A stretch of DNA of 16,253 bases from an uncultured Clostridia bacterium. GTDB lineage: Bacteria; Bacillota; Clostridia; Oscillospirales; Acutalibacteraceae. This document shows positions 7,624-14,865 of this stretch, in pieces. Below the pieces are notes generated by a model. The model saw only the letters and a program-made list of their open reading frames with translations. It was not told where the DNA came from and did not search any database. The stretch is from NCBI GenBank assembly GCA_937880805.1, contig CALGRR010000012.1, positions 1-16,253 on the forward strand, written 5' to 3'. Positions within the stretch are counted from its first letter, which is position 1, and each line of letters starts with the position of its first letter. Made by a program: the position numbers and the translations under genes.

Positions 7624-8007
7624 TTATACCTCCGTAAAATCCGTGTCACTTATCGTGACTGTAATATGATAGAATCCCGTGTCACTCTCATATGAGGGCG
7701 GCACGGTTGATTCGATAGTAAATCCTGCATATCGCAGGCTCTTTTTTATAAGCTCTTTAATTCTGTGAGCTTTCGATTTGTCTTTTGTAAAATAATGAAC
7801 ATCAAGTGTTGTTTCCTCTTCAATGTCCGAATCGTCACCGTGAAGAACGGGCGATTCAGTTACATAATTGAAAACAATCCATTCTTTAAGCTCGGGAAGC
7901 TCGTTGCCGTCTTTATCAATCCGCTTCTTTTTTGCATCGTAGAAATCGGGAAATATCTCAATGCCGATTGGCGATAATGCACTGATTATTCTCGGGTTAT
8001 AATTCAA
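7624..8007 (-). CDS. Tail terminator / tail completion protein
   Basis: The protein has 127 residues. It starts at TTG (8007..8005), overlapping the stop of the gp10-like gene as TTGA. GGGAGG lies ten bases upstream and there is no internal ATG that would keep the conserved N-terminus, so TTG is the best start. Features of small tail-terminator-like proteins are present: an early SPIGIEIFPDFYD, a central acidic EEETTLDVHYFTKD strand, a helix with AHRIKELIKKSL, and the C-terminal YESDTGFYHITVTI strand. Such proteins cap the tail tube and join it to the head. The gene sits between the gp10-like and tube genes, the expected place. Confidence 0.75.
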   Translation of the reverse strand: MNYNPRIISALSPIGIEIFPDFYDAKKKRIDKDGNELPELKEWIVFNYVTESPVLHGDDSDIEEETTLDVHYFTKDKSKAHRIKELIKKSLRYAGFTIESTVPPSYESDTGFYHITVTISDTDFTEV

Positions 8008-8426
8008 GTTTTTCCAACCTCCCTATTGAATACTTCCTGCATTTTTTCAACAACCTCTTTTTCTGTTTCAGCAACAGCAGGGCGAATGAATGGTTGTGCT
8101 TCCTGGTTGCTTTTTCCGTATTCAGTAACCGCTGCCTTGATTGCATTCGGAATCTTTGTTGATTTTCCGTCTTTTGTTTTTCGAGTTTCTGAACCCGTGA
8201 AAACAATTGGTAAAACATGAGCTCCGCTTTTTGTTTTTGTAGGTTTTTGGGCTTTAATCCCGTCACGCATCTTTCCGGTGCTGACAGGAGCTTTTCTTTT
8301 CATTGCATCAACAACAATCGGTGCTGCCTCTTCAAGCATTTTGGGAGCGATTTCATCTACCTTTGAAAGGTTTTCAGAAAGCATTTTTAAGAGACTGTCA
8401 GGAATAGTGAAGTTAAACAGTGCCAT
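8004..8426 (-). CDS. HK97 gp10-like head-tail protein
   Basis: The protein has 140 residues. The frame is open to an ATG at 8465, but GGAG seven bases before the ATG at 8426 decides the start (MALFNFTIPDSLLKML). Signature segments of the HK97 gp10 family are present: APVSTGKMRDGI (residues 46-57) and TEYGKSNQEAQPFIRPA (residues 101-117), followed by a C-terminal helix. The family acts at the head-tail interface during joining. It starts four bases after the adaptor gene's stop and its TGA overlaps the TTG of the next gene. Confidence 0.88.
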   Translation of the reverse strand: MALFNFTIPDSLLKMLSENLSKVDEIAPKMLEEAAPIVVDAMKRKAPVSTGKMRDGIKAQKPTKTKSGAHVLPIVFTGSETRKTKDGKSTKIPNAIKAAVTEYGKSNQEAQPFIRPAVAETEKEVVEKMQEVFNREVGKT

Positions 8427-8430
8427 TTTC

Positions 8431-8733
8431 TCACTCCATCTTTGAACAGGTGAGCTCAATTTCATCTAATCCGACCGGATACTCTTTTTCAACCTTATAT
8501 CGTTCGCCGTCATAGATAAGCTCCGTTTCGCCTGCATAGTCAATGTCAGAAATGATAAAAATTTTTGAAACCTTCATATCAGCTTTCATTGCCGCATAGA
8601 ATTCGCTGCGTCCGGGACTTTTGACCTTGCATAAAACTTCATTTTTTATTTTTCGGTCAACCGTATACCCGTTGACATCTTTTTCGTCTGTTGCAACAAC
8701 GGTTATAAGCTCAAGAGTTTCTTCAACAAGCAT
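8431..8733 (-). CDS. Head-tail adaptor (SPP1 gp16-like)
   Basis: The protein has 100 residues. AAAGGAG lies eight bases before the ATG, inside the end of the connector gene (11-base overlap). The pattern fits phage head-tail joining proteins: an N-terminal strand (LELITVVATDEKDVNGYTV), a helix around SEFYAAMKADMK, and two strands in IISDIDYAGETELIYDG and RYKVEKEYPVG. In SPP1 the equivalent protein forms the stopper ring that plugs the portal channel after packaging. Assignment is by pattern and gene order. Confidence 0.78.
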   Translation of the reverse strand: MLVEETLELITVVATDEKDVNGYTVDRKIKNEVLCKVKSPGRSEFYAAMKADMKVSKIFIISDIDYAGETELIYDGERYKVEKEYPVGLDEIELTCSKME

Positions 8734-9001
8734 TGCCCTTGCTCCTTTCCCTAAGGCTTCTGCCTCTTATGGCATGAACAAGGTTTTGAGGCATCGCCTC
8801 GCCCTTGTCTCTGTTTCGGATTTTCCACGCTGCAAGGTCAACAAGAAGCATCTTGTCGTCAATATCCTCAAGGTTGATTGTTATGCCCTTACGCTCTTTA
8901 AGCTCCTTTTTGATAGCTTCGAGAGTATCGGTGTAAAAATCATTACGGGCATCGCCCTTGACTCCCAAATCAAGCTTGAGAAGCTTCAATGCATCGCTCA
9001 T
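8723..9001 (-). CDS. Head-tail connector (HK97 gp6-like)
   Basis: The protein has 92 residues, with GGAGG eight bases before the ATG. It is all-helical, beginning MSDALKLLKLDLGVKGDAR. The KMLLVDLAAWKIRNRD segment (residues 50-65), followed by MPQNLVHAIRGR, is characteristic of the gp6-like connector family, whose 12- or 13-subunit ring docks on the portal. It is the first gene after the capsid gene, separated by a 56-base spacer that holds a perfect hairpin. Confidence 0.88.
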   Translation of the reverse strand: MSDALKLLKLDLGVKGDARNDFYTDTLEAIKKELKERKGITINLEDIDDKMLLVDLAAWKIRNRDKGEAMPQNLVHAIRGRSLRERSKGNAC

Positions 9002-9025
9002 CGGCTACACCTCCAAAATGGGAAT

Positions 9026-9049
9026 ACAGGGGCGAGAGGTCGCCCCTGT
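9026..9049 (-). terminator. Perfect 10-bp hairpin after the major capsid gene
   Basis: ACAGGGGCGA and its exact complement flank a four-base loop (CCTC on the transcribed strand). No run of U follows on the minus strand, only TATTCCCATTTT, so full intrinsic termination is doubtful. Hairpins just after capsid genes often stabilise the abundant capsid message or attenuate downstream expression. It fills most of the only non-overlapping spacer between head genes. Confidence 0.55.
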
Positions 9050-9057
9050 TGGTATGT

Positions 9058-10485
9058 TTATTCAGCGGCAGTCTGTTCCGTATTCTGCACTCCGGCAAAC
9101 GTGCTTGAAGTGGTAACCGCAACATTATGAATGTTGAAGGCAACAAAACCTTCACCGATAACAGGTGCACCGTCATATCTTGCCTTGCCTGCAAAAGCAG
9201 TCTGATCTTCAAGGAAGAGAACGTGTTCTGACTGACCGAGAGAAATTGCCTTTCTTTCAGCCATCGTATAAAGCGAGCCGTATCCGCAGATAATATCGCC
9301 GTCGGGAATAAAGTCAAGTTCTTCGATTGCACCACCGACAACGGGCATTTCGTTTGAAACATTCGACTGAATAACTGCAGATGCATTAAACGCAATTGCG
9401 TTGCCCTTGATTTCCATTGCAGTTTTATGAGACATTACCCAGAACATACCGCCCGTTGCATAGTCGCTTGAGGCAACGCCCGCAACAGCTGTAATAGCTG
9501 CAAAGAATTTCGCTCCTGATGCACTTGCAAGATCCTTCTTAAGAATATGGGTTGTGTGAAGGTCTTTCCATTCGGGGGCTTTTGCACTCCACGAATCGGG
9601 CTTTGCGGTCTGTGCAAGACGTGTAACAATGCCGAGAGGCATATTGTTACCCGTACCATAGATGATTGCACGGTCAATAGCCTTACCGATGCCCTTACCG
9701 AGAGCTTCGATAATGTTTGAAATTGTCACGTCATCGTTATCCTCGACATCTGAGTTGTGAATTGTGACATAGCCTGCAACCTTATAGTTGCCAACTTCAA
9801 TCTGATAGAAGGCAAGGCTTCTTTTGTTGAGAGCTGAAACTGCATCAGTCCAGATGCCCTCGGGTGCAATTCCCATAATGGGAATTTTTGCAGTTCCGCT
9901 TACGGGAACAACATTAACGTGTTTAAGAAGCTTTGAATAATCCCCGATTCTTTCTTTAACGAGGTTAAGAAGAACATCGGGAACGTTATACTGCAAGCCC
10001 TGAACCGTTCTTGTCTGAATTGTGCTCCTGATATTATCAAGGAAGCTTCTTACTTCTGCATTTGCAAGAATAAGACTTCTCTGCTCAACGGGCAGAGTAA
10101 AGAAAATACCTCTTCTTTTCATGTGGGAATAACCCGCCTTTCTTTCTGTTGTAATTGTTGAAGATGCAGGATCAGCCGCTGCAGGTGCAGGCGGTGTTGC
10201 TGCTGCCGCTTCTTTTTCATCAAGCTCTTTAAGCTCGTTTTCAATGTCTGTTATTTCACCGTTGAGAGTTGCCTCTTCGGCGGCAAAGTCTGTATCACCG
10301 ATTTCATTTTCAAGCTCGGTGAGCTGTGTATTAATAAGGTCTGTATCTTCGTTAGTCTGTGCCTCATTAAGAGCCTCACGAAGCTTGCGACCTCTTTCTT
10401 CATAGCCGCTTTTTCTTTCAATAAGGGCGGCAAGGGCTGCTCTTTTCTGCTTGAGATTAAACTCAAGTCTTAATCTTTTCAGCAT
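9058..10485 (-). CDS. Major capsid protein, HK97 fold with N-terminal delta domain
   Basis: The protein has 475 residues. GGAGG lies seven bases before the ATG, which overlaps the protease gene's end by seven bases. Residues 1-95 are a coiled coil (LKQKRAALAALIERKSGYEE and onward), then an Ala/Pro/Thr-rich linker (residues 94-115) and the shell domain from about residue 120. The first part is the delta domain, an internal scaffold normally cut off by the prohead protease. The shell domain shows usual HK97 features: VKERIGDYSKLLKHVNVVPV, a GNYKVAGYVTIHNSDVED segment (spine helix region) with IDRAIIYGTG after it, and a late EDQTAFAGKARYDGAPV region. No separate scaffold gene is present, as expected. 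The exact cleavage site cannot be read from sequence alone. Confidence 0.93.
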   Translation of the reverse strand: MLKRLRLEFNLKQKRAALAALIERKSGYEERGRKLREALNEAQTNEDTDLINTQLTELENEIGDTDFAAEEATLNGEITDIENELKELDEKEAAAATPPAPAAADPASSTITTERKAGYSHMKRRGIFFTLPVEQRSLILANAEVRSFLDNIRSTIQTRTVQGLQYNVPDVLLNLVKERIGDYSKLLKHVNVVPVSGTAKIPIMGIAPEGIWTDAVSALNKRSLAFYQIEVGNYKVAGYVTIHNSDVEDNDDVTISNIIEALGKGIGKAIDRAIIYGTGNNMPLGIVTRLAQTAKPDSWSAKAPEWKDLHTTHILKKDLASASGAKFFAAITAVAGVASSDYATGGMFWVMSHKTAMEIKGNAIAFNASAVIQSNVSNEMPVVGGAIEELDFIPDGDIICGYGSLYTMAERKAISLGQSEHVLFLEDQTAFAGKARYDGAPVIGEGFVAFNIHNVAVTTSSTFAGVQNTEQTAAE

Positions 10486-11042
10486 TTAAGCTCCTCCAAT
10501 CTTTTTGATAAGTCAGCTTTTCTCTGCTCAAGCTGTCTTTTTTCAAGGTGTTCTTTCTGTCTTGTTCGAGCCTCAACCGATGTTTCTTCGTATGCAGGGA
10601 AAGTGCATACGGTACATTCGTAAAGCTTTATCTTTTCAATGGTCCAATGGCAGGAACCGTCTTCTCTGTGTTCGCAGGAATCCTTAAGAATTTCAAAACC
10701 GATTGAACACTGGTCAACATCTCTGCGTTTAACTCTGTAATAGAGATTCGTTGCATCGGAATCCTTCTGATTGATTTCAACTTCACCCCAAAGACCTTTT
10801 GCATCAACACGAAGTTTAAACGTGCCCGCTTTTGTTCTTCCGAGAACAAGTGTTGTTTCGTGGTTAGTAAGGCAGCGAATATCATCAAGCTCTTCAAATG
10901 CACCCGGAGCGATGCTCTCGGTTATTCCGGGACAAATCTGATAGATTGAATTAAACACAGCAAAATAACCCGATACAAACTTCTTTTCACCTTCTGAACG
11001 GTGTTCGAGGTCAGTCATCATCGTCAAAGTTCGTCTTTCCAT
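10479..11042 (-). CDS. HK97-family prohead protease
   Basis: The protein has 187 residues. The frame is open to 11108, but AAAGGAGG nine bases before the ATG at 11042 decides the start (MERRTLTMMTDLEHRSEGE), which is also where the family's domain begins. This shortens the overlap with the portal gene to 32 bases. Landmarks: VSGYFAVFNS (residues 23-32), IAPGAFEE (44-51), catalytic His in LTNHETTLVLGRT (H61), catalytic Ser in DQCSIGFE (S113), and YECTVCTFPAYEE with the acidic residue E142. A basic C-terminal coiled helix follows. It processes capsid delta domains and itself during prohead maturation. The serine context CSIGF is a variant of the more usual MSFGF. Confidence 0.93.
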   Translation of the reverse strand: MERRTLTMMTDLEHRSEGEKKFVSGYFAVFNSIYQICPGITESIAPGAFEELDDIRCLTNHETTLVLGRTKAGTFKLRVDAKGLWGEVEINQKDSDATNLYYRVKRRDVDQCSIGFEILKDSCEHREDGSCHWTIEKIKLYECTVCTFPAYEETSVEARTRQKEHLEKRQLEQRKADLSKRLEELKC

Positions 11043-12240
11043 CGGCTTCATCCTCCTTTCTGAGCTTCTTCTGGTCTCCGATCTTTGCAACCGGAACATA
11101 GTTTTCAAGAACGACGTATTCGTTCATTCCTTTATCATCAACAGGCGATTCTCCGAGCTTGTTTCGGGCTTCATTTCTGTTCAGAATACCTCCGCCAACC
11201 ATTTCTTTAACATAGTTGACTTTTTCACTGATGCTGTACTGCATAAGACTTTCAATATTGAACTGGAAATAACGCTTTTCCGAGATAAGAAGCTTCTTTG
11301 TAAGCTCCTGTTGGATGCTCATTGCAATTGAAAGAATTGTCGTTGCTATAAAATGGTTGTAGGCATCTTTGTTAAAGTCGCCCACACCGATTAAAAACGG
11401 CGGGATTCCGAAAGCTCGGGCAATTGACCTCTTGTCGAGCTGCATTGTTTCCGAAATTGCCAAATCATTCAGCGATAAAGGCTGAACGGTTTTGACTTCG
11501 ATTTCACCTGCAGGAATAATCCACGGTTCACCCTGGGATGTTTTTGTGACATAGCTGTCAAGAATGTTATTTCTGCCCTTTTCGGTCAGCATAGACTCAT
11601 CTTCGGAGTTCGTTGTGATTATTAAGCTCGGTTTATATTCGCTCTTCAAAAAGGCTGATTTCGTCGCCTGCGCCTGTGCCAAATCCTGAACGGTCTGTTT
11701 CAGCGTTGCAGTAAAGCCCTCACCGATATAAGGGCAACTGGAAGAGGGATTTATTGCAAAATGCAATACCTCATCGGGTTCAAAAACCTGCCCGTTATGC
11801 CTTATCTGATAGCCGTTTTCAGATATGTTGACAAACGAAACTGTTGAAGGATCCCACGGCACAATATTTTCTATAAAAATGCCGTTTGTTTTTACCGCCG
11901 CAACCTTGTTTCCGCACTCACACGCATCTTTCACGATGTTATAAATGAAGTTTTTGCGGGTCATAAGATTATTGGGACTGATGTCAATCTTCTTTGAAAG
12001 TTCATCCTTTATCCGATAATCACCGTTTTCGCCGTTCTCCATAAGCTTTATTGTCATATTGCTTACAAGGTCAGCGAGGATGTGTATGCACTTTTTGACA
12101 TCCTCATTCTTTGATATCGGAACATATCCCTGCGGCAAAAGCTGTCCCGGCTGAAGCCAGAAAAGGGAACCGCCGTTTCCTGCCGACCTCTTTTCGGGTG
12201 CATCTCTTGAATTTCTTTTTTCAATTCTCACCACAGCCAA
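11011..12240 (-). CDS. Portal protein (HK97 family)
   Basis: The protein has 409 residues and forms the dodecameric channel at the packaging vertex. The longest frame starts at GTG 12249, but that codon lies against the AAGGAG ribosome site. The in-frame TTG at 12240, eight bases after AAGGAG, is the better start (MAVVRIEKRNSRDA). Recognisable portal segments are VKKCIHILADLVSNM, YNIVKDACECGNKVAAV, PDEVLHFAINPSS, GEGFTATLKQTVQDL, the SIARAFGIPPFLIGVGD turn, and the helical ILNRNEARNKLGESPV near the C-terminus. It starts five bases after the large terminase stop. The protein ends in a very acidic tail, and its TGA lies within the first codons of the protease gene. Confidence 0.93.
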   Translation of the reverse strand: MAVVRIEKRNSRDAPEKRSAGNGGSLFWLQPGQLLPQGYVPISKNEDVKKCIHILADLVSNMTIKLMENGENGDYRIKDELSKKIDISPNNLMTRKNFIYNIVKDACECGNKVAAVKTNGIFIENIVPWDPSTVSFVNISENGYQIRHNGQVFEPDEVLHFAINPSSSCPYIGEGFTATLKQTVQDLAQAQATKSAFLKSEYKPSLIITTNSEDESMLTEKGRNNILDSYVTKTSQGEPWIIPAGEIEVKTVQPLSLNDLAISETMQLDKRSIARAFGIPPFLIGVGDFNKDAYNHFIATTILSIAMSIQQELTKKLLISEKRYFQFNIESLMQYSISEKVNYVKEMVGGGILNRNEARNKLGESPVDDKGMNEYVVLENYVPVAKIGDQKKLRKEDEADGKTNFDDDD

Positions 12241-12245
12241 AGTTA

Positions 12246-13967
12246 TCACTCCTTTTTAAACCAGCTGCTTGATTTGCTTTCTGTGCTCAAATCGTTAAGA
12301 TAACTGTTTGTAGCAAAAACGGCAGCATCGAAAATGTCTATTCTGTCTGTGTCACCAACTTTATCGTACATAATCATATCGTCCGTTTTTTCAATTGCCT
12401 TAACGTTATTGACGCAATATTCAAAAGGCTCGGCGTGGCAATAATAAAGCTTGCCTTCCTTTGCCTTTTTTTCAATGTATCTGAAGCCTTCAGATTTGAG
12501 ATAGTAATACTGCGGTTGGTCTTTGATTTTGAAGCCTTTTTTCTTCATTAACAGAAAATATTCTCTGCAGAATTTTCTGTCGTGACCAACTGATTTGATG
12601 CTGAATCCCCGCTTTTTCTGAGATATAAACCAATTTACAATCTCAGCGTGATTGACCGTTGCATCATTCGACATATTAAGCCATCCGTCATCTTGCCAAC
12701 CAAAGAGCGGTATTCCGTCTTCTTCTGCCTTTTCCTTTGCTTTGACAATCGGGAACCAACAATGCGGGATAATAATGAGAACATCTTCATAAACTCCCAC
12801 CATTGCCGAAGCCGTCAGGTCATGCAGCTTTGAAAGGTCCGCTCCGCCAAACCATTTGATAGGCAGTTGGGCAAGCTCATCAATCGTCCAGTTATATTTC
12901 GCATCACTGCGCTGAAATTCTTTGATGTCGAAATAAGCTTTCATTGCCGCCGTGTAGACATTGAGAGATTTTGCGAAAAAATCCTTTCTCTGCTGCGGGT
13001 CATTCTGAGCCTGCAAAGCATCGTTCATAATGTCCTCGGGTCGAATTGAAATACCGTATCCGGGGTTTGCCATTTCGTGAACAATAGGATTCAGATAATC
13101 AACATTACCGTTCTCATCTTCGTCCGCCTTGCAGATGAAAATAAAAAGTTGTTCATCTGTAAAAAATCCGTTGAGCACCTTCTGACAGTAAGACAAACGG
13201 CGAAAACAAAAGCTGTTGATGTTATCTCCCGCAGTTGTTATTCCGACCATCAGCTTATTTGTGAAGGTCTTCATTGCTTCTTTGATGATGTTGTATTGTT
13301 TCGGGGTTTTATAAGCGTGCAGCTCGTCGGCAATCGCAAGGTTGCAGTTGAAACTGTCCTGACTGTCGGGATTCGCTGCAAGAGCAATTATTTCAATCGA
13401 GCCGTCGCCGATTTCCCCGGTGATGCTGTGTTCCTGATTGTTGTCAAGGATGCGGAATTCATCATCAACGCCCATTTTCTTTAAGTTGTAGAGAATAAAC
13501 TTGAAAGCCTGCGTTGACTGTTTGAGGGCTGCTGCCGTAATGTAAGCAGTTGAGCCGCTTGAGCATTGCTTAACGGCCAACGCAAATACAAGAGCAGCAA
13601 TAAAAGTTGTTTTTATGTTTTTTCGGGGAATGAAAATGAAAGCTTCTTTGAATCGGCGGATTTGTGTACCCTTCAATTTGAAGCCGAGAAGGTTATAAAC
13701 AATGAATTTGTGATAAATGGTAAGAAAAAACGGCGTACCCCTGAGGGCAACACCGTTGAAATCTTCACCTTTTTGATGAACAAAGGTTGATTCTATGAAA
13801 TTTATGACCCACTCCGCATCGGTCGGGTCGAAATCATAAGCGGGATTCTCTAAATCTCTGAAAAATCGCTCTGCAGCTTGTTTAAGCTCCTTGCACGCTT
13901 TTTTTCTTCCGTCAACAATAGACTGTGCGTATTCAAACACCGCATCATAATTAGGAAAATTTTTCAT
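12246..13967 (-). CDS. Terminase large subunit
   Basis: The protein has 573 residues: an ATPase motor plus nuclease that packages DNA through the portal. The start overlaps the small-subunit gene by 17 bases with no strong ribosome site, so coupling is likely. The ATPase region shows an atypical Walker A, IPRKNIKTT (residues 113-121), where the usual terminase form is RKNGKS/T. Walker B is NLAIADE (209-215, catalytic E215) and the coupling motif is GITTAGDN (242-249). The nuclease region has FGGADLSKLHDLTA (373-386, first metal-binding Asp D377), a second acidic candidate at D463 in GHDRKF, and a C-terminal DRIDIFDAAV (541-550). This fits the Terminase_1 family that pairs with P27-type small subunits. 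Length is normal. Confidence 0.95.
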   Translation of the reverse strand: MKNFPNYDAVFEYAQSIVDGRKKACKELKQAAERFFRDLENPAYDFDPTDAEWVINFIESTFVHQKGEDFNGVALRGTPFFLTIYHKFIVYNLLGFKLKGTQIRRFKEAFIFIPRKNIKTTFIAALVFALAVKQCSSGSTAYITAAALKQSTQAFKFILYNLKKMGVDDEFRILDNNQEHSITGEIGDGSIEIIALAANPDSQDSFNCNLAIADELHAYKTPKQYNIIKEAMKTFTNKLMVGITTAGDNINSFCFRRLSYCQKVLNGFFTDEQLFIFICKADEDENGNVDYLNPIVHEMANPGYGISIRPEDIMNDALQAQNDPQQRKDFFAKSLNVYTAAMKAYFDIKEFQRSDAKYNWTIDELAQLPIKWFGGADLSKLHDLTASAMVGVYEDVLIIIPHCWFPIVKAKEKAEEDGIPLFGWQDDGWLNMSNDATVNHAEIVNWFISQKKRGFSIKSVGHDRKFCREYFLLMKKKGFKIKDQPQYYYLKSEGFRYIEKKAKEGKLYYCHAEPFEYCVNNVKAIEKTDDMIMYDKVGDTDRIDIFDAAVFATNSYLNDLSTESKSSSWFKKE

Positions 13968-14316
13968 TCATTGCTTTTAACGCCTCTGCAAGCTTGTTCT
14001 CGGGCTTCGGAGGTTCTTCATCCTTAAAGAAGCTCTTCGGATTCAGGCAAAGACGGTCAGAGTAATTCAGAATATCTTTTCTCAAATGCTCCATTGTTGA
14101 CACCAAAGGTGATTTTTTAAAATCTCCGCTGTTTGTTTTAGCTGCATATTGAAAGCCTTTTTTCGTAAATTCAATTTCAAGCCGTCTGTACTGCTCGAGC
14201 ATATCTGCAAAAATGTCAATAACATCATCAAATTGAGGTTTATAAGTGCCCAATTTTCGCATTTTTTCAACGACTTGTTTTTTAATTGTTTCTTTATTTA
14301 GTGCTTGCCTTCCCAT
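13951..14316 (-). CDS. Terminase small subunit, P27 family
   Basis: The protein has 121 residues and recognises the packaging site on DNA. GAGGTGA lies a few bases before the ATG. The family signature is visible in residues 70-95: SPLVSTMEHLRKDILNYSD followed by LCLNPKSF, preceded by the YAAKTNSGDFKK turn. The N-terminal 40 residues are the helical DNA-recognition part (LGTYKPQFDDVIDIFADM). The 17-base overlap with the large subunit and the HNH gene just upstream form the usual HNH-terS-terL set. Confidence 0.93.
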   Translation of the reverse strand: MGRQALNKETIKKQVVEKMRKLGTYKPQFDDVIDIFADMLEQYRRLEIEFTKKGFQYAAKTNSGDFKKSPLVSTMEHLRKDILNYSDRLCLNPKSFFKDEEPPKPENKLAEALKAMNEKFS

Positions 14317-14420
14317 TTGTCACCTCGAAAAAGTTTCAAAATTCCCGCACTATTGGAAAGAGTTCCACCCCGCCCGTGCAAAACTATAAAATAAATCATA
14401 AGGCACCCGGGGGGGATGTT
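14317..14420 (-). other. Candidate cos / packaging-site region
   Basis: The spacer between the HNH and small terminase genes (14317-14395) and the last HNH codons hold two GC-rich tracts in otherwise AT-rich DNA: GCACGGGCGGGGTGG on the transcribed strand (14378..14364) and CCCCCCCGGGTGCC (14414..14401). In cos-type phages with an HNH beside the terminases, the cohesive-end site usually lies here. I cannot identify the nicking positions from sequence alone. No promoter or gene is evident in the spacer. Confidence 0.35.
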
Positions 14421-14749
14421 CTTCTCATTAATGCTCTTCCGATGTCTGTAAGTTCTCCTGTATCTCTGTCGTGCATAAGCTCGTGAGCTTTGAAGGAAAG
14501 AGAAATCAAATTCCAATCGCACCACGCATACTCCGGATAATCTTTCGCAGGGTAGATGTGGTGAACGGTCTTTGCTTCAACACGCTTTCCGTATCGTTTG
14601 AAATGCTGACAGTTGAATTTATCTCTTCGAAGAATTTTTTCTCTCTTCTTTCTCCACCGTCCGCAATGATAATCGAATTCCGAAATAATGCCCGCCCCTT
14701 TCCCTGTGCAGTCACTATGCCACACACAACTTATTGTTTGTGGAAACAA
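14396..14749 (-). CDS. Phage HNH endonuclease
   Basis: The open frame gives 117 residues from TTG 14749. The conserved part begins near residue 25: DYHCGRWRKKREKILRRDKF, then HH at 63-64 (TVHHIYPAKDYP), Asn at 80 (WNLISLS), His at 89 and His at 93 (HELMHDRDTGE). These are the H-N-H residues. The usual CxxC zinc knuckle is reduced to NCQHFKRYGK, with Phe where a second Cys often stands. HNH proteins beside terminases are needed for cos cleavage in several phages. The TTG lies inside the U-run of an upstream terminator and has no ribosome site. A purine-rich AAAGGGG precedes in-frame ATT codons at 14689 and 14686, so the true start may be non-standard or shorter. The product is sure; the start is not. 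Confidence 0.8.
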   Translation of the reverse strand: MFPQTISCVWHSDCTGKGAGIISEFDYHCGRWRKKREKILRRDKFNCQHFKRYGKRVEAKTVHHIYPAKDYPEYAWCDWNLISLSFKAHELMHDRDTGELTDIGRALMRRTSPPGAL

Positions 14750-14784
14750 AAAAGCGACCCACGATTTTATAAACCGTGAATCGC
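14747..14784 (-). terminator. Intrinsic terminator upstream of the late operon
   Basis: On the transcribed strand GCGATTCACG pairs with CGTGGGTCGC (10 bp, two G-U). The inner GTTT/AAAT can extend it to about 14 bp around an ATA loop. Six U residues follow at once, then G and three more U. The opposite strand lacks a U-run, so this terminator acts on leftward transcripts, that is on RNA heading into the late genes. Its position between the late promoter and the HNH gene means late transcription must read through it or start beyond it. Confidence 0.85.
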
Positions 14785-14830
14785 CTTGTCGAAAGGAAAT
14801 TGAGGAATGCTCTTTTCCTCATTGCCACAG
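14747..14830 (-). ncRNA. Candidate short leader RNA between late promoter and terminator
   Basis: If transcription starts about six or seven bases after the -10 box, the terminated product is about 80 nucleotides. It would carry a 5' hairpin (TGAGGAA / TTCCTCA with a seven-base loop, 14801..14821), a short pyrimidine-rich linker and the terminator stem. This resembles the terminated pR' leader (6S RNA) of lambda. A 34-codon frame beginning MRKRAFLN crosses it but has no ribosome site. The RNA is inferred only from promoter, hairpins and terminator. Confidence 0.5.
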
Positions 14831-14835
14831 TTTAC

Positions 14836-14865
14836 ATTATAGCGTAGGTTATAGCGGACATTCAA
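14836..14865 (-). promoter_or_regulatory. Sigma-70-type late promoter candidate
   Basis: The -10 box is a perfect TATAAT (14841..14836). The -35 is TTGAAT (14865..14860; four of six consensus positions), with an 18-base spacer. It lies directly downstream of the sigma-like regulator gene and points at the packaging genes. It is the only consensus-quality promoter I noticed between the regulator and the late operon. Confidence 0.75.

Noticed and set aside
8621..9130. 169-codon plus-strand open frame crossing three genes
   Set aside because: It runs antisense over the adaptor, connector and capsid end, all of which have family signatures and ribosome sites on the other strand.
8970..9395. 141-codon minus-strand open frame in an alternative frame of the capsid gene
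   Set aside because: Shadow frame inside the well-supported capsid coding sequence, Leu/Arg/Gln-rich with no domain pattern.
13077..13484. 135-codon plus-strand open frame in the terminase region
   Set aside because: Antisense to the large terminase ATPase domain, which carries recognisable motifs.
14721..14822. 34-codon frame through the late leader and terminator (MRKRAFLN...)
   Set aside because: No ribosome site, the start lies only a few bases from the expected transcript 5' end, and the coding would run through the terminator stem. A leader peptide is not excluded but cannot be supported.
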